DNA from: Bradyrhizobium sp. AUGA SZCCT0283
GTDB taxonomy: Bacteria > Pseudomonadota > Alphaproteobacteria > Rhizobiales > Xanthobacteraceae
DNA length: 64,000 bases
Assembly: GCF_018130385.1 (NCBI RefSeq)
Contig: NZ_JAFCLU010000002.1
Location: 1-64,000 of the forward strand
Direction: 5' to 3'
The position numbers and the translations under genes were made by a program. Positions 26,157-34,752 of this stretch are shown one piece after another. Position 1 is the first letter of the stretch. Each line of letters begins with the position of its first letter. Under the pieces are notes generated by a model. That model did not search any database. It saw nothing but the letters and a program-made list of their open reading frames with translations, and had not been told where the DNA came from.

Positions 26157-27266
26157 ATGCAAAGCCTGGCCGCCTGGGTGCCAGGGCTCAGCGGCTTTGC
26201 CATTGGTGCAGCCGCCGGGTTCGCCGTCCGCCACGCCAAGCTTTGCTCGTTCGGCGCCATCGAGGATGCGCTGATGGGCGGCGACAGCCGCCGCTTGCGG
26301 ATTTTCGGGTTAGCGCTCGGCATCGCGATCCTCGGGACGCAGACGCTGATCATCGGCGGCATTTTCAACCCCGGACTCACGACCTACACGTCACCAGCCT
26401 TGCCGCTAACGGCGATCCTAATCGGCAGCCTTATGTTCGGGGCCGGCATGGCGCTGGTCGGCACCTGCGGATTCGGTTCGCTGGTTCGACTCGGGGCCGG
26501 CGACCTTCGCAGCCTGATCGTGATCCTCGTTCTTGGCGCCACCGCCTATGCGACGCTGCGCGGCGTCCTAGCCAACTTTCGCATCGACGTACTGGAACGC
26601 CTGTCCATCGCCATGCCCGACGGCGTCAGTTCCGACATGGCATCGCTGTCGTCGCACGCACTCGGTTTCGATGTGCGCGCCATCCTCGCCGTCGCCGCAG
26701 GTACCGGTCTTTGCCTGCTGGCGTTCGGTGATGCTCGCTTACGGCGCGCGCCTCGACTGCTGTCGGCCGGCGTTGCGCTCGGCGTCCTCACCGTCGCGGG
26801 TTGGATTGTCACGGGTTCGTTCGGAGATGAATTTGACGTGCCGTCACGCCCGCAAAGCCTGACTTTCGTCTCGACCATCGGCAAGGCGCTTTATGCGGGC
26901 GTGCTGAACGTTTCGAATTTCGCCGATTTCGGCGTTGGCAGCGTGTTTGGGGTCATTGCCGGGTCATGCCTGGCAGCGTGGCGCTCCGCCGAATTGCGAT
27001 GGGAAGCGTTCGACGACGATCACGAGATGCGGCGGCACCTTGTCGGCGCAGCCCTGATGGGAATCGGCGGCATCCTCGCCGGGGGCTGCACCATCGGTCA
27101 GGGCATCACCGCCGGCTCAATGCTGGCACTGTCATGGCCTTTCGCCGTGGGCGGCATGGTGCTTGGCGCGCGATTGGGCATTACCCTTTTGGTCGACGGC
27201 TCGGTCAGTGAGATCCTTCAGCGTGGCCTATCTGGATTGCGGAGTAAGAAGCGACCGTTGGATTGA
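26157..27266 (+). CDS. YeeE/YedE-family sulfur transporter (SoxT-like)
   Basis: An inner-membrane protein of 369 residues with roughly ten hydrophobic segments and the conserved Cys-containing loops of YeeE/YedE thiosulfate or sulfur transporters: AKLCSFGAIEDAL, GTCGFGSLVRLG and GGCTIGQGITAGS. The ATG at 26157 follows a GGGAGA site. It lies 36 bases after the regulator gene and is convergent with a second YeeE/YedE gene. It likely moves thiosulfate or sulfane sulfur across the membrane; the substrate is inferred. Confidence 0.88.
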   Translation: MQSLAAWVPGLSGFAIGAAAGFAVRHAKLCSFGAIEDALMGGDSRRLRIFGLALGIAILGTQTLIIGGIFNPGLTTYTSPALPLTAILIGSLMFGAGMALVGTCGFGSLVRLGAGDLRSLIVILVLGATAYATLRGVLANFRIDVLERLSIAMPDGVSSDMASLSSHALGFDVRAILAVAAGTGLCLLAFGDARLRRAPRLLSAGVALGVLTVAGWIVTGSFGDEFDVPSRPQSLTFVSTIGKALYAGVLNVSNFADFGVGSVFGVIAGSCLAAWRSAELRWEAFDDDHEMRRHLVGAALMGIGGILAGGCTIGQGITAGSMLALSWPFAVGGMVLGARLGITLLVDGSVSEILQRGLSGLRSKKRPLD

Positions 27267-27278
27267 CAATCGACCTGC

Positions 27279-28385
27279 TCAGCGGCCGCTGGACTGATCA
27301 ACCAAAGGTTCGGCGAGTACCGAACCGGCGACCGCCCCGTCAACGACGAGATGGGTGATGACAGCCCCGATCCACATCGCGGCGAGAGCCATCCAGGCCG
27401 TCAAGGCAAAGATCGCTCCTCCCGTCACCCCGGCGCCCACGGCACAGCCTCCGGCCAGCATGCCGCCAAAGCCCATCAGCGCCGCGCCAATCAAGTAGCG
27501 CCACATGCTTGGGCCATCATGAAATCCCTGTACTTTCCACTCTCTTGTTATCAACGCTGCAAGCAGTGAGCCCGCAAACACGCCAGGAACGAGGCCTGTG
27601 TCGAACCCCAACGTCAATGACGGCGAGTTTATCAGGCCCATCAACGTATCGGCGGATGGCCCGGTGAAGCTGATGCTCTTGACTTGGACCGGAGCAAACG
27701 AAACTTGCGATACACTATACGTAAACAGCCAGCCCGCTCCGACCGCCAGACCGACGCCGACGGCACTCGCTTCAATCAGATAGCCGATGCGGGCGCGCCG
27801 GGCGAGCCACAGCGCACAAGCAAGCCACGCTACGCCGAGCCACAACCCGAACTGCGGGACGCCGTCGACCAAGGACAGCAGATTGCGCGACGGGCCGCCC
27901 TGCACGGTCCACAGTTCCGAAAGCATTTCCCTCGCAGGCGACAACGCACCTCTCAACGAGGCTTGGGCCACGATCGTGAGCACGAGTCCAGAGAGCAATG
28001 CGCGGAGATTCCCGGTCGCCGACAAGACCAGAAGGCGGCTCGCACAGCCGCGGGCCAGGATCATTCCGGCGCCGAACATTACCCCGCCGATGAGGCTGCC
28101 GGAAAGACTGCCGCGCGCTGCGAGTTGGCGGGCGCCCGTGACGTCGAGCGACCCGAAACCGATGACAGCCTGCGTTGACACAACGGCGGCAGAGAACGTC
28201 AGCAGCCAGACGGCAACTTTCGAACCGAGCAGACCCTTTGAGAATTCAATCACGGCAGAGCGCAAACAGAACTTGCTCACCTGAGCAAATCCGCCAAAGG
28301 CCATTCCGATCAGCAGCCCGCCCGTCGCGAGCACCGCCGCCTCACCTGCAAGATTGACGAGCGATTCCAAATTCAAGGCAACCAT
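27279..28385 (-). CDS. Second YeeE/YedE-family sulfur transporter (SoxT-like)
   Basis: About 368 residues, a multi-pass membrane protein with the same three Cys loops as its neighbour: SKFCLRSAVIEF, ARGCASRLLVLS and GGCAVGAGVTGG. ATG 28385 is used, but the GGAGG directly in front is too close for that codon and may serve a TTG at 28376. It faces the first transporter with only 12 bases between the stops. Paired SoxT genes are common around sox clusters. Confidence 0.85.
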   Translation of the reverse strand: MVALNLESLVNLAGEAAVLATGGLLIGMAFGGFAQVSKFCLRSAVIEFSKGLLGSKVAVWLLTFSAAVVSTQAVIGFGSLDVTGARQLAARGSLSGSLIGGVMFGAGMILARGCASRLLVLSATGNLRALLSGLVLTIVAQASLRGALSPAREMLSELWTVQGGPSRNLLSLVDGVPQFGLWLGVAWLACALWLARRARIGYLIEASAVGVGLAVGAGWLFTYSVSQVSFAPVQVKSISFTGPSADTLMGLINSPSLTLGFDTGLVPGVFAGSLLAALITREWKVQGFHDGPSMWRYLIGAALMGFGGMLAGGCAVGAGVTGGAIFALTAWMALAAMWIGAVITHLVVDGAVAGSVLAEPLVDQSSGR

Positions 28386-28606
28386 TCCTCCGTGCAATCT
28401 CGCGTGTCGCGCGTCCGCGAACTGATAATCGGCGATTTGCGCTGCCTGATGCCGCAGAGGCCCCGGAGGCTGAGCCCCTTCAGGAAGAACGCAACGCCAA
28501 CGATCGACGGCGACAAACGTGTAATCCTTGTAACGTCACATTGAAGCGATGTGGCATGGAAGTCGTCCTGCCAATTAAATTTTTATCGCAATATCGCCTG
28601 ATTGGG

Positions 28607-28620
28607 TTGATTTGCATCAA
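28607..28620. promoter_or_regulatory. FNR/FixK-type box
   Basis: TTGATTTGCATCAA, a perfect TTGAT-N4-ATCAA dyad. It lies about 220 bases upstream of the second soxT-like gene and within a gene remnant. An AT-rich stretch (AATTAAATTTTTAT) follows on the soxT side and could hold a -10 element. Whether it still drives a gene is unknown. Confidence 0.55.
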
Positions 28621-28629
28621 CGTACAAAG

Positions 28630-28800
28630 CTGATGTCGGGATATCGAAGCGCGCGACAGGCGGCTCGGCTGTTCCAGCATCTCGTCACACTGCTCGAGGG
28701 CGAGCCGCGCCTCGTCCACGATACACCGGTATCGCTCGAAGTAGATTTGCCCGGCTTCAGTCATCCGCCGCAGGACCGCCCGCCTGGGATCGGCTCTGCC
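28630..28800 (-). pseudogene. Remnant of a LysR-family regulator
   Basis: The minus strand reads MTEAGQIYFERYRCIVDEAR then LALEQCDEMLEQPS from 28764. This is the hinge of LysR regulators that follows the winged helix (normally LTEAGxxYFERCRxIL). No helix-turn-helix is found upstream and the effector domain is absent; downstream the frame passes through an FNR box into unrelated sequence. A short fossil, not a working gene. Confidence 0.5.
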
Positions 28801-29060
28801 GCAACAACGACGGCAGCGTCGCTGTCGGTCATGTTCAAGTCAAGTTCCTGCGGTTCGCGCGTCCGCATCGTCTCTTCTCGAGCCACAAACCGGGCGCACT
28901 CCTGCTGCCGGGTTCGCAAGCCGCCGGCTGGCTAGCCCAAGCGTTTGCCGCTCCTAATCGTCGAAATCTAGAAAGCAACCACGAACGCCCCGCTTGAGTG
29001 GCTCAAGTGGTCGTGCCGCTCAACTTGATCACAGCCGCCATGCACGATGAACGACGCCGG

Positions 29061-29212
29061 CTACTTCGGGGAGAGTTCGCCGAACCAGTAGGAGGCCGTA
29101 ACGCCACCATCCATAAGGAAGTCGCTGAACGCACGTCCGGACCCATGAGCAGGGCGCCGACGTTGGCGACTTCATCGGGAGTGCCGGCCCGCCCGACGGG
29201 GGCAGAGCTCAA
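29061..29212 (-). pseudogene. 3' remnant of a short-chain dehydrogenase gene
   Basis: From about 29212 the frame gives VGRAGTPDEVANVGALLMGPD, the typical last third of an SDR. A small deletion near 29145 then shifts the frame; the end is readable in the next frame as SDFLMDGGVTASYWFGEL with a TAG at 29061-29063. The Rossmann fold and YxxxK active site are missing. A decayed 3' end. Confidence 0.55.
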
Positions 29213-29251
29213 TCATGCGGCGGTATCCCTCGCCGCGCGGCCTCCGCGGTC

Positions 29252-29638
29252 TCAAAGCGTCTCGATGAACTTCTTTAGCTTGGCACCGACCTGCTCTGCC
29301 GCCCGCTTCAGCCCTGCATTGTCGATGGCTTGCATAGATGCAACGGGATCGATTGCTGCCACCTCGGTCCTTCCGCCTCCAACATCCTGCACCACGACAT
29401 TGCAAGGAAGCATTGTCCCAACTTTGTCTTCCAGCTTTAGTGCCTCATGGGCCAGCATGGGATTGCACGCGCCGAGGATGCGGTAGTTACGGAAGTCGAC
29501 ATTAATTTTCTTCTTGAAGGTCTCCTTCAGATCAATCTCGGTGATGATCCCGAAGCCTTCCTGCTTGAGGCCTTCAATACTGCGGCGAACAGCCTCATCA
29601 AAGCCGACCGACAGCGTCTTGCTGAAATAGTAGCTCAT
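29252..29638 (-). CDS. DUF302-family protein
   Basis: A 128-residue protein matching the DUF302 fold: MSYYFSKTLSVGFDEAVRRS, LKQEGFGIITEIDLKETF, YRILGACNPMLAHEAL and LPCNVVVQDVGGGRTEV. No signal peptide. Cys residues in GACNP and LPCNV are typical. It follows a frameshifted SHOCT-like gene by 58 bases and both lie downstream of a FixK/FNR-like box, suggesting expression at low oxygen. Biochemical role unknown. Confidence 0.85.
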   Translation of the reverse strand: MSYYFSKTLSVGFDEAVRRSIEGLKQEGFGIITEIDLKETFKKKINVDFRNYRILGACNPMLAHEALKLEDKVGTMLPCNVVVQDVGGGRTEVAAIDPVASMQAIDNAGLKRAAEQVGAKLKKFIETL

Positions 29639-29696
29639 CGGAAACTCCCTTTCCCAATCAACAACGAACCGGCAGTGCCGAGCGCTCCGCGTGAGA

Positions 29697-29829
29697 TCAG
29701 GCGAAAATGTTCTGCTTCTTTTGCAGATATTCGTCGCGGTTTATTCGCCGCGCGTGTAGCGCTCCTCAAGTGCGTCGAGGCCGGGTAGATCGCCGCAGAC
29801 GCCACGCCATAAATCAGTGTCTCGCGCAT
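29697..29829 (-). pseudogene. Small SHOCT-like protein gene with two -1 frameshifts
   Basis: From ATG 29829 the frame gives MRETLIYGVASAAIYP. The expected continuation LDALEERYTRGE is in the next frame, and NRDEYLQKKQNIFA with TGA at 29697-29699 in the third. Adding one G near 29782 and one A near 29739 restores a 44-residue protein whose end matches the SHOCT pattern (LExRYARGEIxxDEYLxKK). As given, the frame instead reads a shadow into the DUF302 ribosome-site region. Both changes are single-base losses in short runs. Confidence 0.6.
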
Positions 29830-29879
29830 GAAACCTCCAATCTTATTTTGCCAATCTGAGAGAATAAGACGGATGGGTG

Positions 29880-29893
29880 TTGATCGAGGTCAA
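29880..29893. promoter_or_regulatory. FixK/FNR-type box upstream of the SHOCT-DUF302 unit
   Basis: TTGATCGAGGTCAA matches TTGA-N6-TCAA. Its centre is about 58 bases upstream of the ATG at 29829, which would put a transcription start about 40 bases from the centre just before that ATG, the standard class II activator geometry. Points to low-oxygen control. Confidence 0.6.
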
Positions 29894-30279
29894 ATTCAAA
29901 CACTTGTGATAAAGACTACCAAAGTCGTCGACAGCAATCAGCTTTTCCGCAGTCACGATCACCAAGGGCGCCGTTGAACACGTTTGGGGGATGCTGATTG
30001 ACCCTAAGAATGTCCGTTCACCCGGGAAGACCGGTCGTGGTTAGCGCATGACCAAACGAAACGAATGACATCGAGCGCGTCGTCAGTTACTGGACCGTCG
30101 TTTCAGTTGGTGGCAAAACCGGATCGCAATAGCGGCTTGATGTCTTAAGGCGCGGACGCGCTCAACACTTTCGATAATGCAGCCGCGCCCGTCGACCTCA
30201 TATTCGAGGCGATCAGTTAATTCCTCTCCACGAGGGTTCTTCGATTGGTGCATCGTTTGGATCTTGTGCTGGGTGCTTC
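29894..30279. other. Non-coding gap
   Basis: About 385 bases between the FixK-like box and the 3' end of the H+-ATPase gene. A frame at 30083-30715 on the minus strand is a shadow of the ATPase. No hairpin, repeat or RNA supported. Confidence 0.4.
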
Positions 30280-32736
30280 TTAGGCCGCGGCCAGGGGAAC
30301 GCGCCACTTGATCAGCGCTACCTTGATGCCGTCGTTGACGACCAGGCATGCAACCATCGCGTAACCTAGGATCACCAGTGTCTGCCACGATGGCAAAGGG
30401 GCAAGGTCCGGGAGACCTACGAATGTCAAGGCGGTACCGATGAACGCGTCGAGCGCGAGGGCTGTAAGCAGGGTTTTGCTCGGCATCGTCGCCCAGAACC
30501 AGCGTCGTTCCCGTGCCGACACCACAGAGAATACGGCGAAGTACAACAGCATCAGGAAGCTGAAGGTGTAGAGGGCACTGTCGTTGGTCACCAATTGAAA
30601 GCTCGACCAGCCAATCCATAACAGGAGAAGCGCCTCGGTGACCAGGGCGACGCCCAGGACAACCGACACCAAGACGAAACCCCCGATGTCCCAGGTCTCC
30701 GGCCTCCTGGACCATCGCACTTCGTCAGTAGCGAGGGCAATCTTTGCGAAGTCGGTCATGAAGACAAGAAGCAGCATCGCAAAGGCAGAAACGACGAACT
30801 TGCCGGTGAAAACGAATGCGATTGCAACGTAAGCCGCCTTCAGGATCGTCCGGCTGATCTTGTTGATGATCCAGGTCAGTATACGCTGATAAATGGTCCG
30901 GCCCTGCTCGATCAGAGTTACGATGTTGGTCAGTCCCGGTTCGGTTAGCACCACGCTGGCGGCGCCCTTGGCGACGTCGGTCGCGGTGCTGACGGCGATA
31001 CCCACTTCGGCCTGGCGCAGCGCCGGGGCGTCATTGACGCCGTCACCCGTCATCCCCGTCACATGCCCGGCTGCCTGTAGATGCTCGACCACGATGTACT
31101 TGTCTTCCGGAAATACCTCGGCAAACCCGTCCACGCCGGCCAGCAGGTCGACCGCCTCGTTGCCTGCTCGGCCGCTTGCGGCTTTCAGGTCGGCCACGCG
31201 TCGAATGTTGGGCAATCCAACGCCGCGCGCAATTTCGCGCGCAACGGCAAGCGCGTCGCCGGTGAGCATCTTCACCGCAACGCCGAGATCACCCAGTGAA
31301 GCGATTAGTTGATGAGCGTCCGGCCGTGGCGGATCGTACAGCGTCACCAATCCCACCAAGCCTGGTACACCGTTTTCGGGGCCGCGCGCGACCGCGAGAC
31401 TCCGGTAGCCTTTGCGTGCGGCCTCGCCGACGCGCTCCTCCAGCGCCTTGATGGCAGCCGGCTCCAGCCCGCAGGCGAGGGCGATGGCTCGAACGGCGCC
31501 CTTCATGACGCGCAGTCGCTGCCCGTCCTGCTCGACCACGGCTTCGGTGCGCCGGCTTTTCGCGTCGAACGGCACGAACGAAACAGGCGTGACCGCGGGC
31601 ACTTTGTCGTTGAAGATGTGCCGATCTTGCGCTGCGGCCAGCAGGGCGAGGTCAATCGGGTCTTGGTTGGCCGCCTGCGATGCCAGCGCACCGGCAAACA
31701 ACACGTCGGATTCGGTTGCCTGCTCCAGCGGAATCACGCCGGTGACGGTGAGCTGGTTCATGGTGATCGTGCCGGTTTTGTCGACGCAAAGCACGTTCAT
31801 GGTCGCAGCGTCCTCCGCAGCGCTTAGGCGCGTCACAAGTACGCCGCGCTTGGCCAATTCCTTCGACCCGACCGCCATGCTGACCGTGAACATGACCGGC
31901 AGCGCGACCGGCACCGCGCTCATCAACAGGATGAGCATGAGCGGAACCATCTCGATGAGGGATACGCCGCGGATCAGCGACAGCACGAACACCACGGCGA
32001 GCAGCGCACCAACGATGACAAAGAGCCAGCGAACGACCTTCGCCACCACCGCTTCGATGTGGAGTTTCGGCCGCGCTTCCTGCACGAGTTCGGTCGTGCG
32101 GCCGAAGTAGGTTTTCGCCCCGGTCAGCATGACCACGCCGTTACCTTCGCCCCGCCGCACGATCGACCCCGACGACAGCACTTCGGCCGACGCCCGTTCC
32201 ACGTCTTGCGATTCGCCTGTCAGGGCAGACTGATCAACGCGCAATGATCCTGTGAGAAGCTTTATGTCGGCGGGAACGATGTCGCCCGGGCGCACGCGCA
32301 CAATATCGCCGGGGACCAACTCTCGGGCGGGAATGACCTGCCAGGTCGAATCGCGCCGCACCCGCGCGCTTACCCGCAACCGCTGCCGCAACGTCTCCAC
32401 AACGCCCGCGGCGCGGCGCTCCTGCGCAAAGCCGAGTATGGCATTGACGACCAGAAGCGCGCTTACCACGGCGAGATCGGAATATTTTCCGAGCACCGCA
32501 GACAGGACCATAATCAGTTCCAGCATCCACGCTGACAGCCCCCAGAATTTTGCAAGAAATGCGAGCACCGGATGTGTCTTCCGAACGGCGACCTCGTTGG
32601 CGCCATACTGCTTCCTGCGGGATTCCGCTTCGACAACCGTGAGCCCTGTCTCGGCATCTACCTGTAGGCGCGCGAGCGTGTCGGGAATGGACGCGAAAGA
32701 GATGTCGGGCGCCTTGGCACTCCTTGCAGCCTTCAT
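30280..32736 (-). CDS. P-type proton-efflux ATPase (P3A type)
   Basis: About 818 residues. A plasma-membrane P-type ATPase that pumps H+ out at the cost of ATP. Landmarks: actuator motif LTGESQDVE, phosphorylation site CVDKTGTITMNQLT, nucleotide-binding KGAVRAIALACG, hinge MTGDGVNDAPALRQAEVG. M4 has PVALPVMFT, lacking the CPC/CPx of metal pumps, and there is no N-terminal metal domain, in keeping with the H+-ATPase class. ATG 32736 has GAGGAG upstream; an ATG at 32754 overlaps that site. Neighbours are a universal stress protein gene and FNR-type boxes, suggesting acid or low-oxygen stress use. Confidence 0.9.
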   Translation of the reverse strand: MKAARSAKAPDISFASIPDTLARLQVDAETGLTVVEAESRRKQYGANEVAVRKTHPVLAFLAKFWGLSAWMLELIMVLSAVLGKYSDLAVVSALLVVNAILGFAQERRAAGVVETLRQRLRVSARVRRDSTWQVIPARELVPGDIVRVRPGDIVPADIKLLTGSLRVDQSALTGESQDVERASAEVLSSGSIVRRGEGNGVVMLTGAKTYFGRTTELVQEARPKLHIEAVVAKVVRWLFVIVGALLAVVFVLSLIRGVSLIEMVPLMLILLMSAVPVALPVMFTVSMAVGSKELAKRGVLVTRLSAAEDAATMNVLCVDKTGTITMNQLTVTGVIPLEQATESDVLFAGALASQAANQDPIDLALLAAAQDRHIFNDKVPAVTPVSFVPFDAKSRRTEAVVEQDGQRLRVMKGAVRAIALACGLEPAAIKALEERVGEAARKGYRSLAVARGPENGVPGLVGLVTLYDPPRPDAHQLIASLGDLGVAVKMLTGDALAVAREIARGVGLPNIRRVADLKAASGRAGNEAVDLLAGVDGFAEVFPEDKYIVVEHLQAAGHVTGMTGDGVNDAPALRQAEVGIAVSTATDVAKGAASVVLTEPGLTNIVTLIEQGRTIYQRILTWIINKISRTILKAAYVAIAFVFTGKFVVSAFAMLLLVFMTDFAKIALATDEVRWSRRPETWDIGGFVLVSVVLGVALVTEALLLLWIGWSSFQLVTNDSALYTFSFLMLLYFAVFSVVSARERRWFWATMPSKTLLTALALDAFIGTALTFVGLPDLAPLPSWQTLVILGYAMVACLVVNDGIKVALIKWRVPLAAA

Positions 32737-32883
32737 GGTCGGGTGTCTCCTCATCCGGCTGCAGAAAGCCGGTCGCTTTCGGTGACCAAAGGCCTCAACC
32801 TGATTGCAGGAAACCTGACCTGGGGAACGCCATGGATTGATACGGACTGACGTCTGACGGGGTCGTGTTGTCGCGCGAACCCG

Positions 32884-33303
32884 CTATTTCACAAGCGTTA
32901 CCGGCACTTCGGCCAGATGCAGTAGCTGTGTAGCTACCGAACCGAGCACCAGACCGCGAACCCCGCCCAGTCCTCTGGTCCCCATAAAAATCTGCGCCAC
33001 GTGCTCCCCACGGGCCACGCGATCGATCGTTTCCGCAATCGCGCCTCGCTCCGAACGAGTAACGCAAGTAACTCCCGCCTCGCTGCAGACGGCAACAGCC
33101 CGTTGCAATGCTTTCCGGGTCGCCTCTTCTTCTTGCTGCTCGATCCACTCCAGCGGCATGATCCCGCCACCCCCACCCAAGCCAAGAGCCGCAGGGTTCT
33201 GGACGTTTACAATGACAAAGCTGGCTTTCGGCAATTGATCGATGGCGAGCTTGAGGGCTCGGATCGATGCGGGCGAACCGTCGACGGGTATGAGGACTTT
33301 CAA
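32884..33303 (-). CDS. Universal stress protein (UspA family)
   Basis: A 139-residue single-domain Usp: MKVLIPVDGSPASIRALKLA at the start and the ATP-binding signature GTRGLGGVRGLVLGSVATQL (G2xG9xGS) near the end. A longer frame over the same region (32795-33343) is a shadow. It precedes the H+-ATPase on the same strand with a 147-base gap, so the two may share control. Confidence 0.88.
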   Translation of the reverse strand: MKVLIPVDGSPASIRALKLAIDQLPKASFVIVNVQNPAALGLGGGGGIMPLEWIEQQEEEATRKALQRAVAVCSEAGVTCVTRSERGAIAETIDRVARGEHVAQIFMGTRGLGGVRGLVLGSVATQLLHLAEVPVTLVK

Positions 33304-33503
33304 GACTTAACTCCCTCACGCCTGAACAAGAGATGCTGCCCAATGACTGCCGTGAAATTGTAATCGATTATTGCTATCGGCGCAGGACTAAGCATGCTGC
33401 ATAGCAATAACTTTCTTAAATTTGATTCTCGTTCAGTGAGGACACCATTATCCGACCCGCGTTTCCACACCACCTGTTGAACAAAGCGATTGGGACGGAA
33501 ACT

Positions 33504-34339
33504 ATGAAGCGAGGGATCGCCGTCTTGGTGTGTCTGTGCGCCTTATCTGGCACGGCTTACTATGCGATCAGCAAATGGGGCGTCCAGCATGAAACTCTCA
33601 ACCTGTTCGACAGCGCGCGCCAGCGGCCGGTTGCTGTCGACGTTGCCATGCGCTGGGATTACGAGATTAAAGCGAATGACGGCTTTTGGAAGCTCCCGGT
33701 TGCGATCATCAGCAATGGCAATACCGTCAAGAATACCGAGTATTCGTTTCTTGCCACGTGTTCGCGGCGAGGGGATATCTGGTGGCCAGCATTCAGCAGG
33801 ATCTGCCGACTGACCCGCCGTTGATGACCAAGGTCGGCCTGCCCTACGTCGGCCGGATCGGGGTGTACAAAAAAGGCGAAGCCAATATTCTGTTCGTTCT
33901 CGAGAAATTAAGAAAAATTTGGCCGAATGCGGACTACAGCCACTTAACGCTGGTCGGCCACTCCAATGGTGGCGATATTGCCATGTACTTCGCCAAGCAG
34001 CACGCCGACCTGGTTTCCAAAGTGGTCACGCTTGACAATCTACGCGTTCCCTTCGTGCTAAGTAAGACGCTAAAGATCCTTTCATTTCGCTCCAGAGACC
34101 CGAGGTTTCCAACCGACGCTGGCGTACTGCCGACCCCCCAACAAGCGAAGGCGGACGGTATTGATGTTGTCGCAACAAAGTTTCAGCACACGTGGATGAG
34201 CGACCGGGGCCCCGATTTTGCAAAGGAGAGAATCCAGGCGACGCTTGATAAGTTTTTGGGTGATGACAATGTCAGCGATCTGGCGCCGGCTGATACTGAT
34301 CATCTGATCGTTTCCAACACCGACACCGTATTTCACTGA
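33504..34339 (+). pseudogene. Exported alpha/beta-hydrolase split by a -1 frameshift
   Basis: From ATG 33504 (MKRGIAVLVCLCALSGTAYY, signal peptide) the frame gives VDVAMRWDYEIKANDGFWKL and ends wrongly after about 107 residues. At 33755-33757 the body continues in the next frame: VFAARGYLVASIQQDLPTDP, then the nucleophile elbow LVGHSNGGDIAMYF and a C-terminal His block. One extra A in GCCACGTG (GCCAACGTG) would join the parts into about 277 residues. Resembles secreted esterase/lipase-like hydrolases. Confidence 0.75.
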
Positions 34340-34511
34340 TGTTTTTGACTAGAGCTGACGAGTCCGCAAGACGTTAGTTGCGGGTCACCAATGTTTGCAT
34401 GCTACGTATCGAACTGGTTTGTGGACGAGACATTCGAAGACAAGCCTACTTGATCTCTCGCCAGGAGCGCGTGTATGTCGATAACTCCGACCTGCGATTT
34501 CTTCACGCACC

Positions 34512-34752
34512 ATGAGTCTGGATCCCGCTTCCGGCGGCGGCCTATTCGCGCTGGATCTTGCAAACGGAAAAATCTCGATGCAGGTGCCGCCCGTTGCCGG
34601 TGGTGACCGGAGCCAATGCAGCCCTGTTCTTTCCGCAGCGGTCACCGCAGTTCCCGGTGTTGTTTTTTTGGGTGGGGTTAGCGGATATGTACGTGTCTAT
34701 GCCACGGCCGACGCCAAGCTACTTTGGGAAGTCGACACGGCGCGCGATTTCC
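34512..34752 (+). pseudogene. Remnant of a PQQ-type beta-propeller dehydrogenase
   Basis: MSLDPASGGGLFALDLANGK, then PVAGGDRSQCSPVLSAAVTA and VFLGGVSGYVRVYATADAKL resemble propeller blades near the C-terminus of PQQ-binding or polyvinyl-alcohol-dehydrogenase-like enzymes. After LLWEVDTARDF the similarity stops abruptly and the frame enters the reverse strand of livM. No signal peptide or upstream blades are present. A fossil left beside the Liv operon. Confidence 0.6.

Noticed and set aside
29003..29212. A 69-residue protein-coding gene
   Set aside because: Its first third is an SDR C-terminus and the rest is out of frame; better read as a fossil.
32795..33343. 182-residue frame over the universal stress protein
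   Set aside because: The UspA frame inside it has a complete fold and ATP motif; the longer frame is Arg/Ser-rich shadow.
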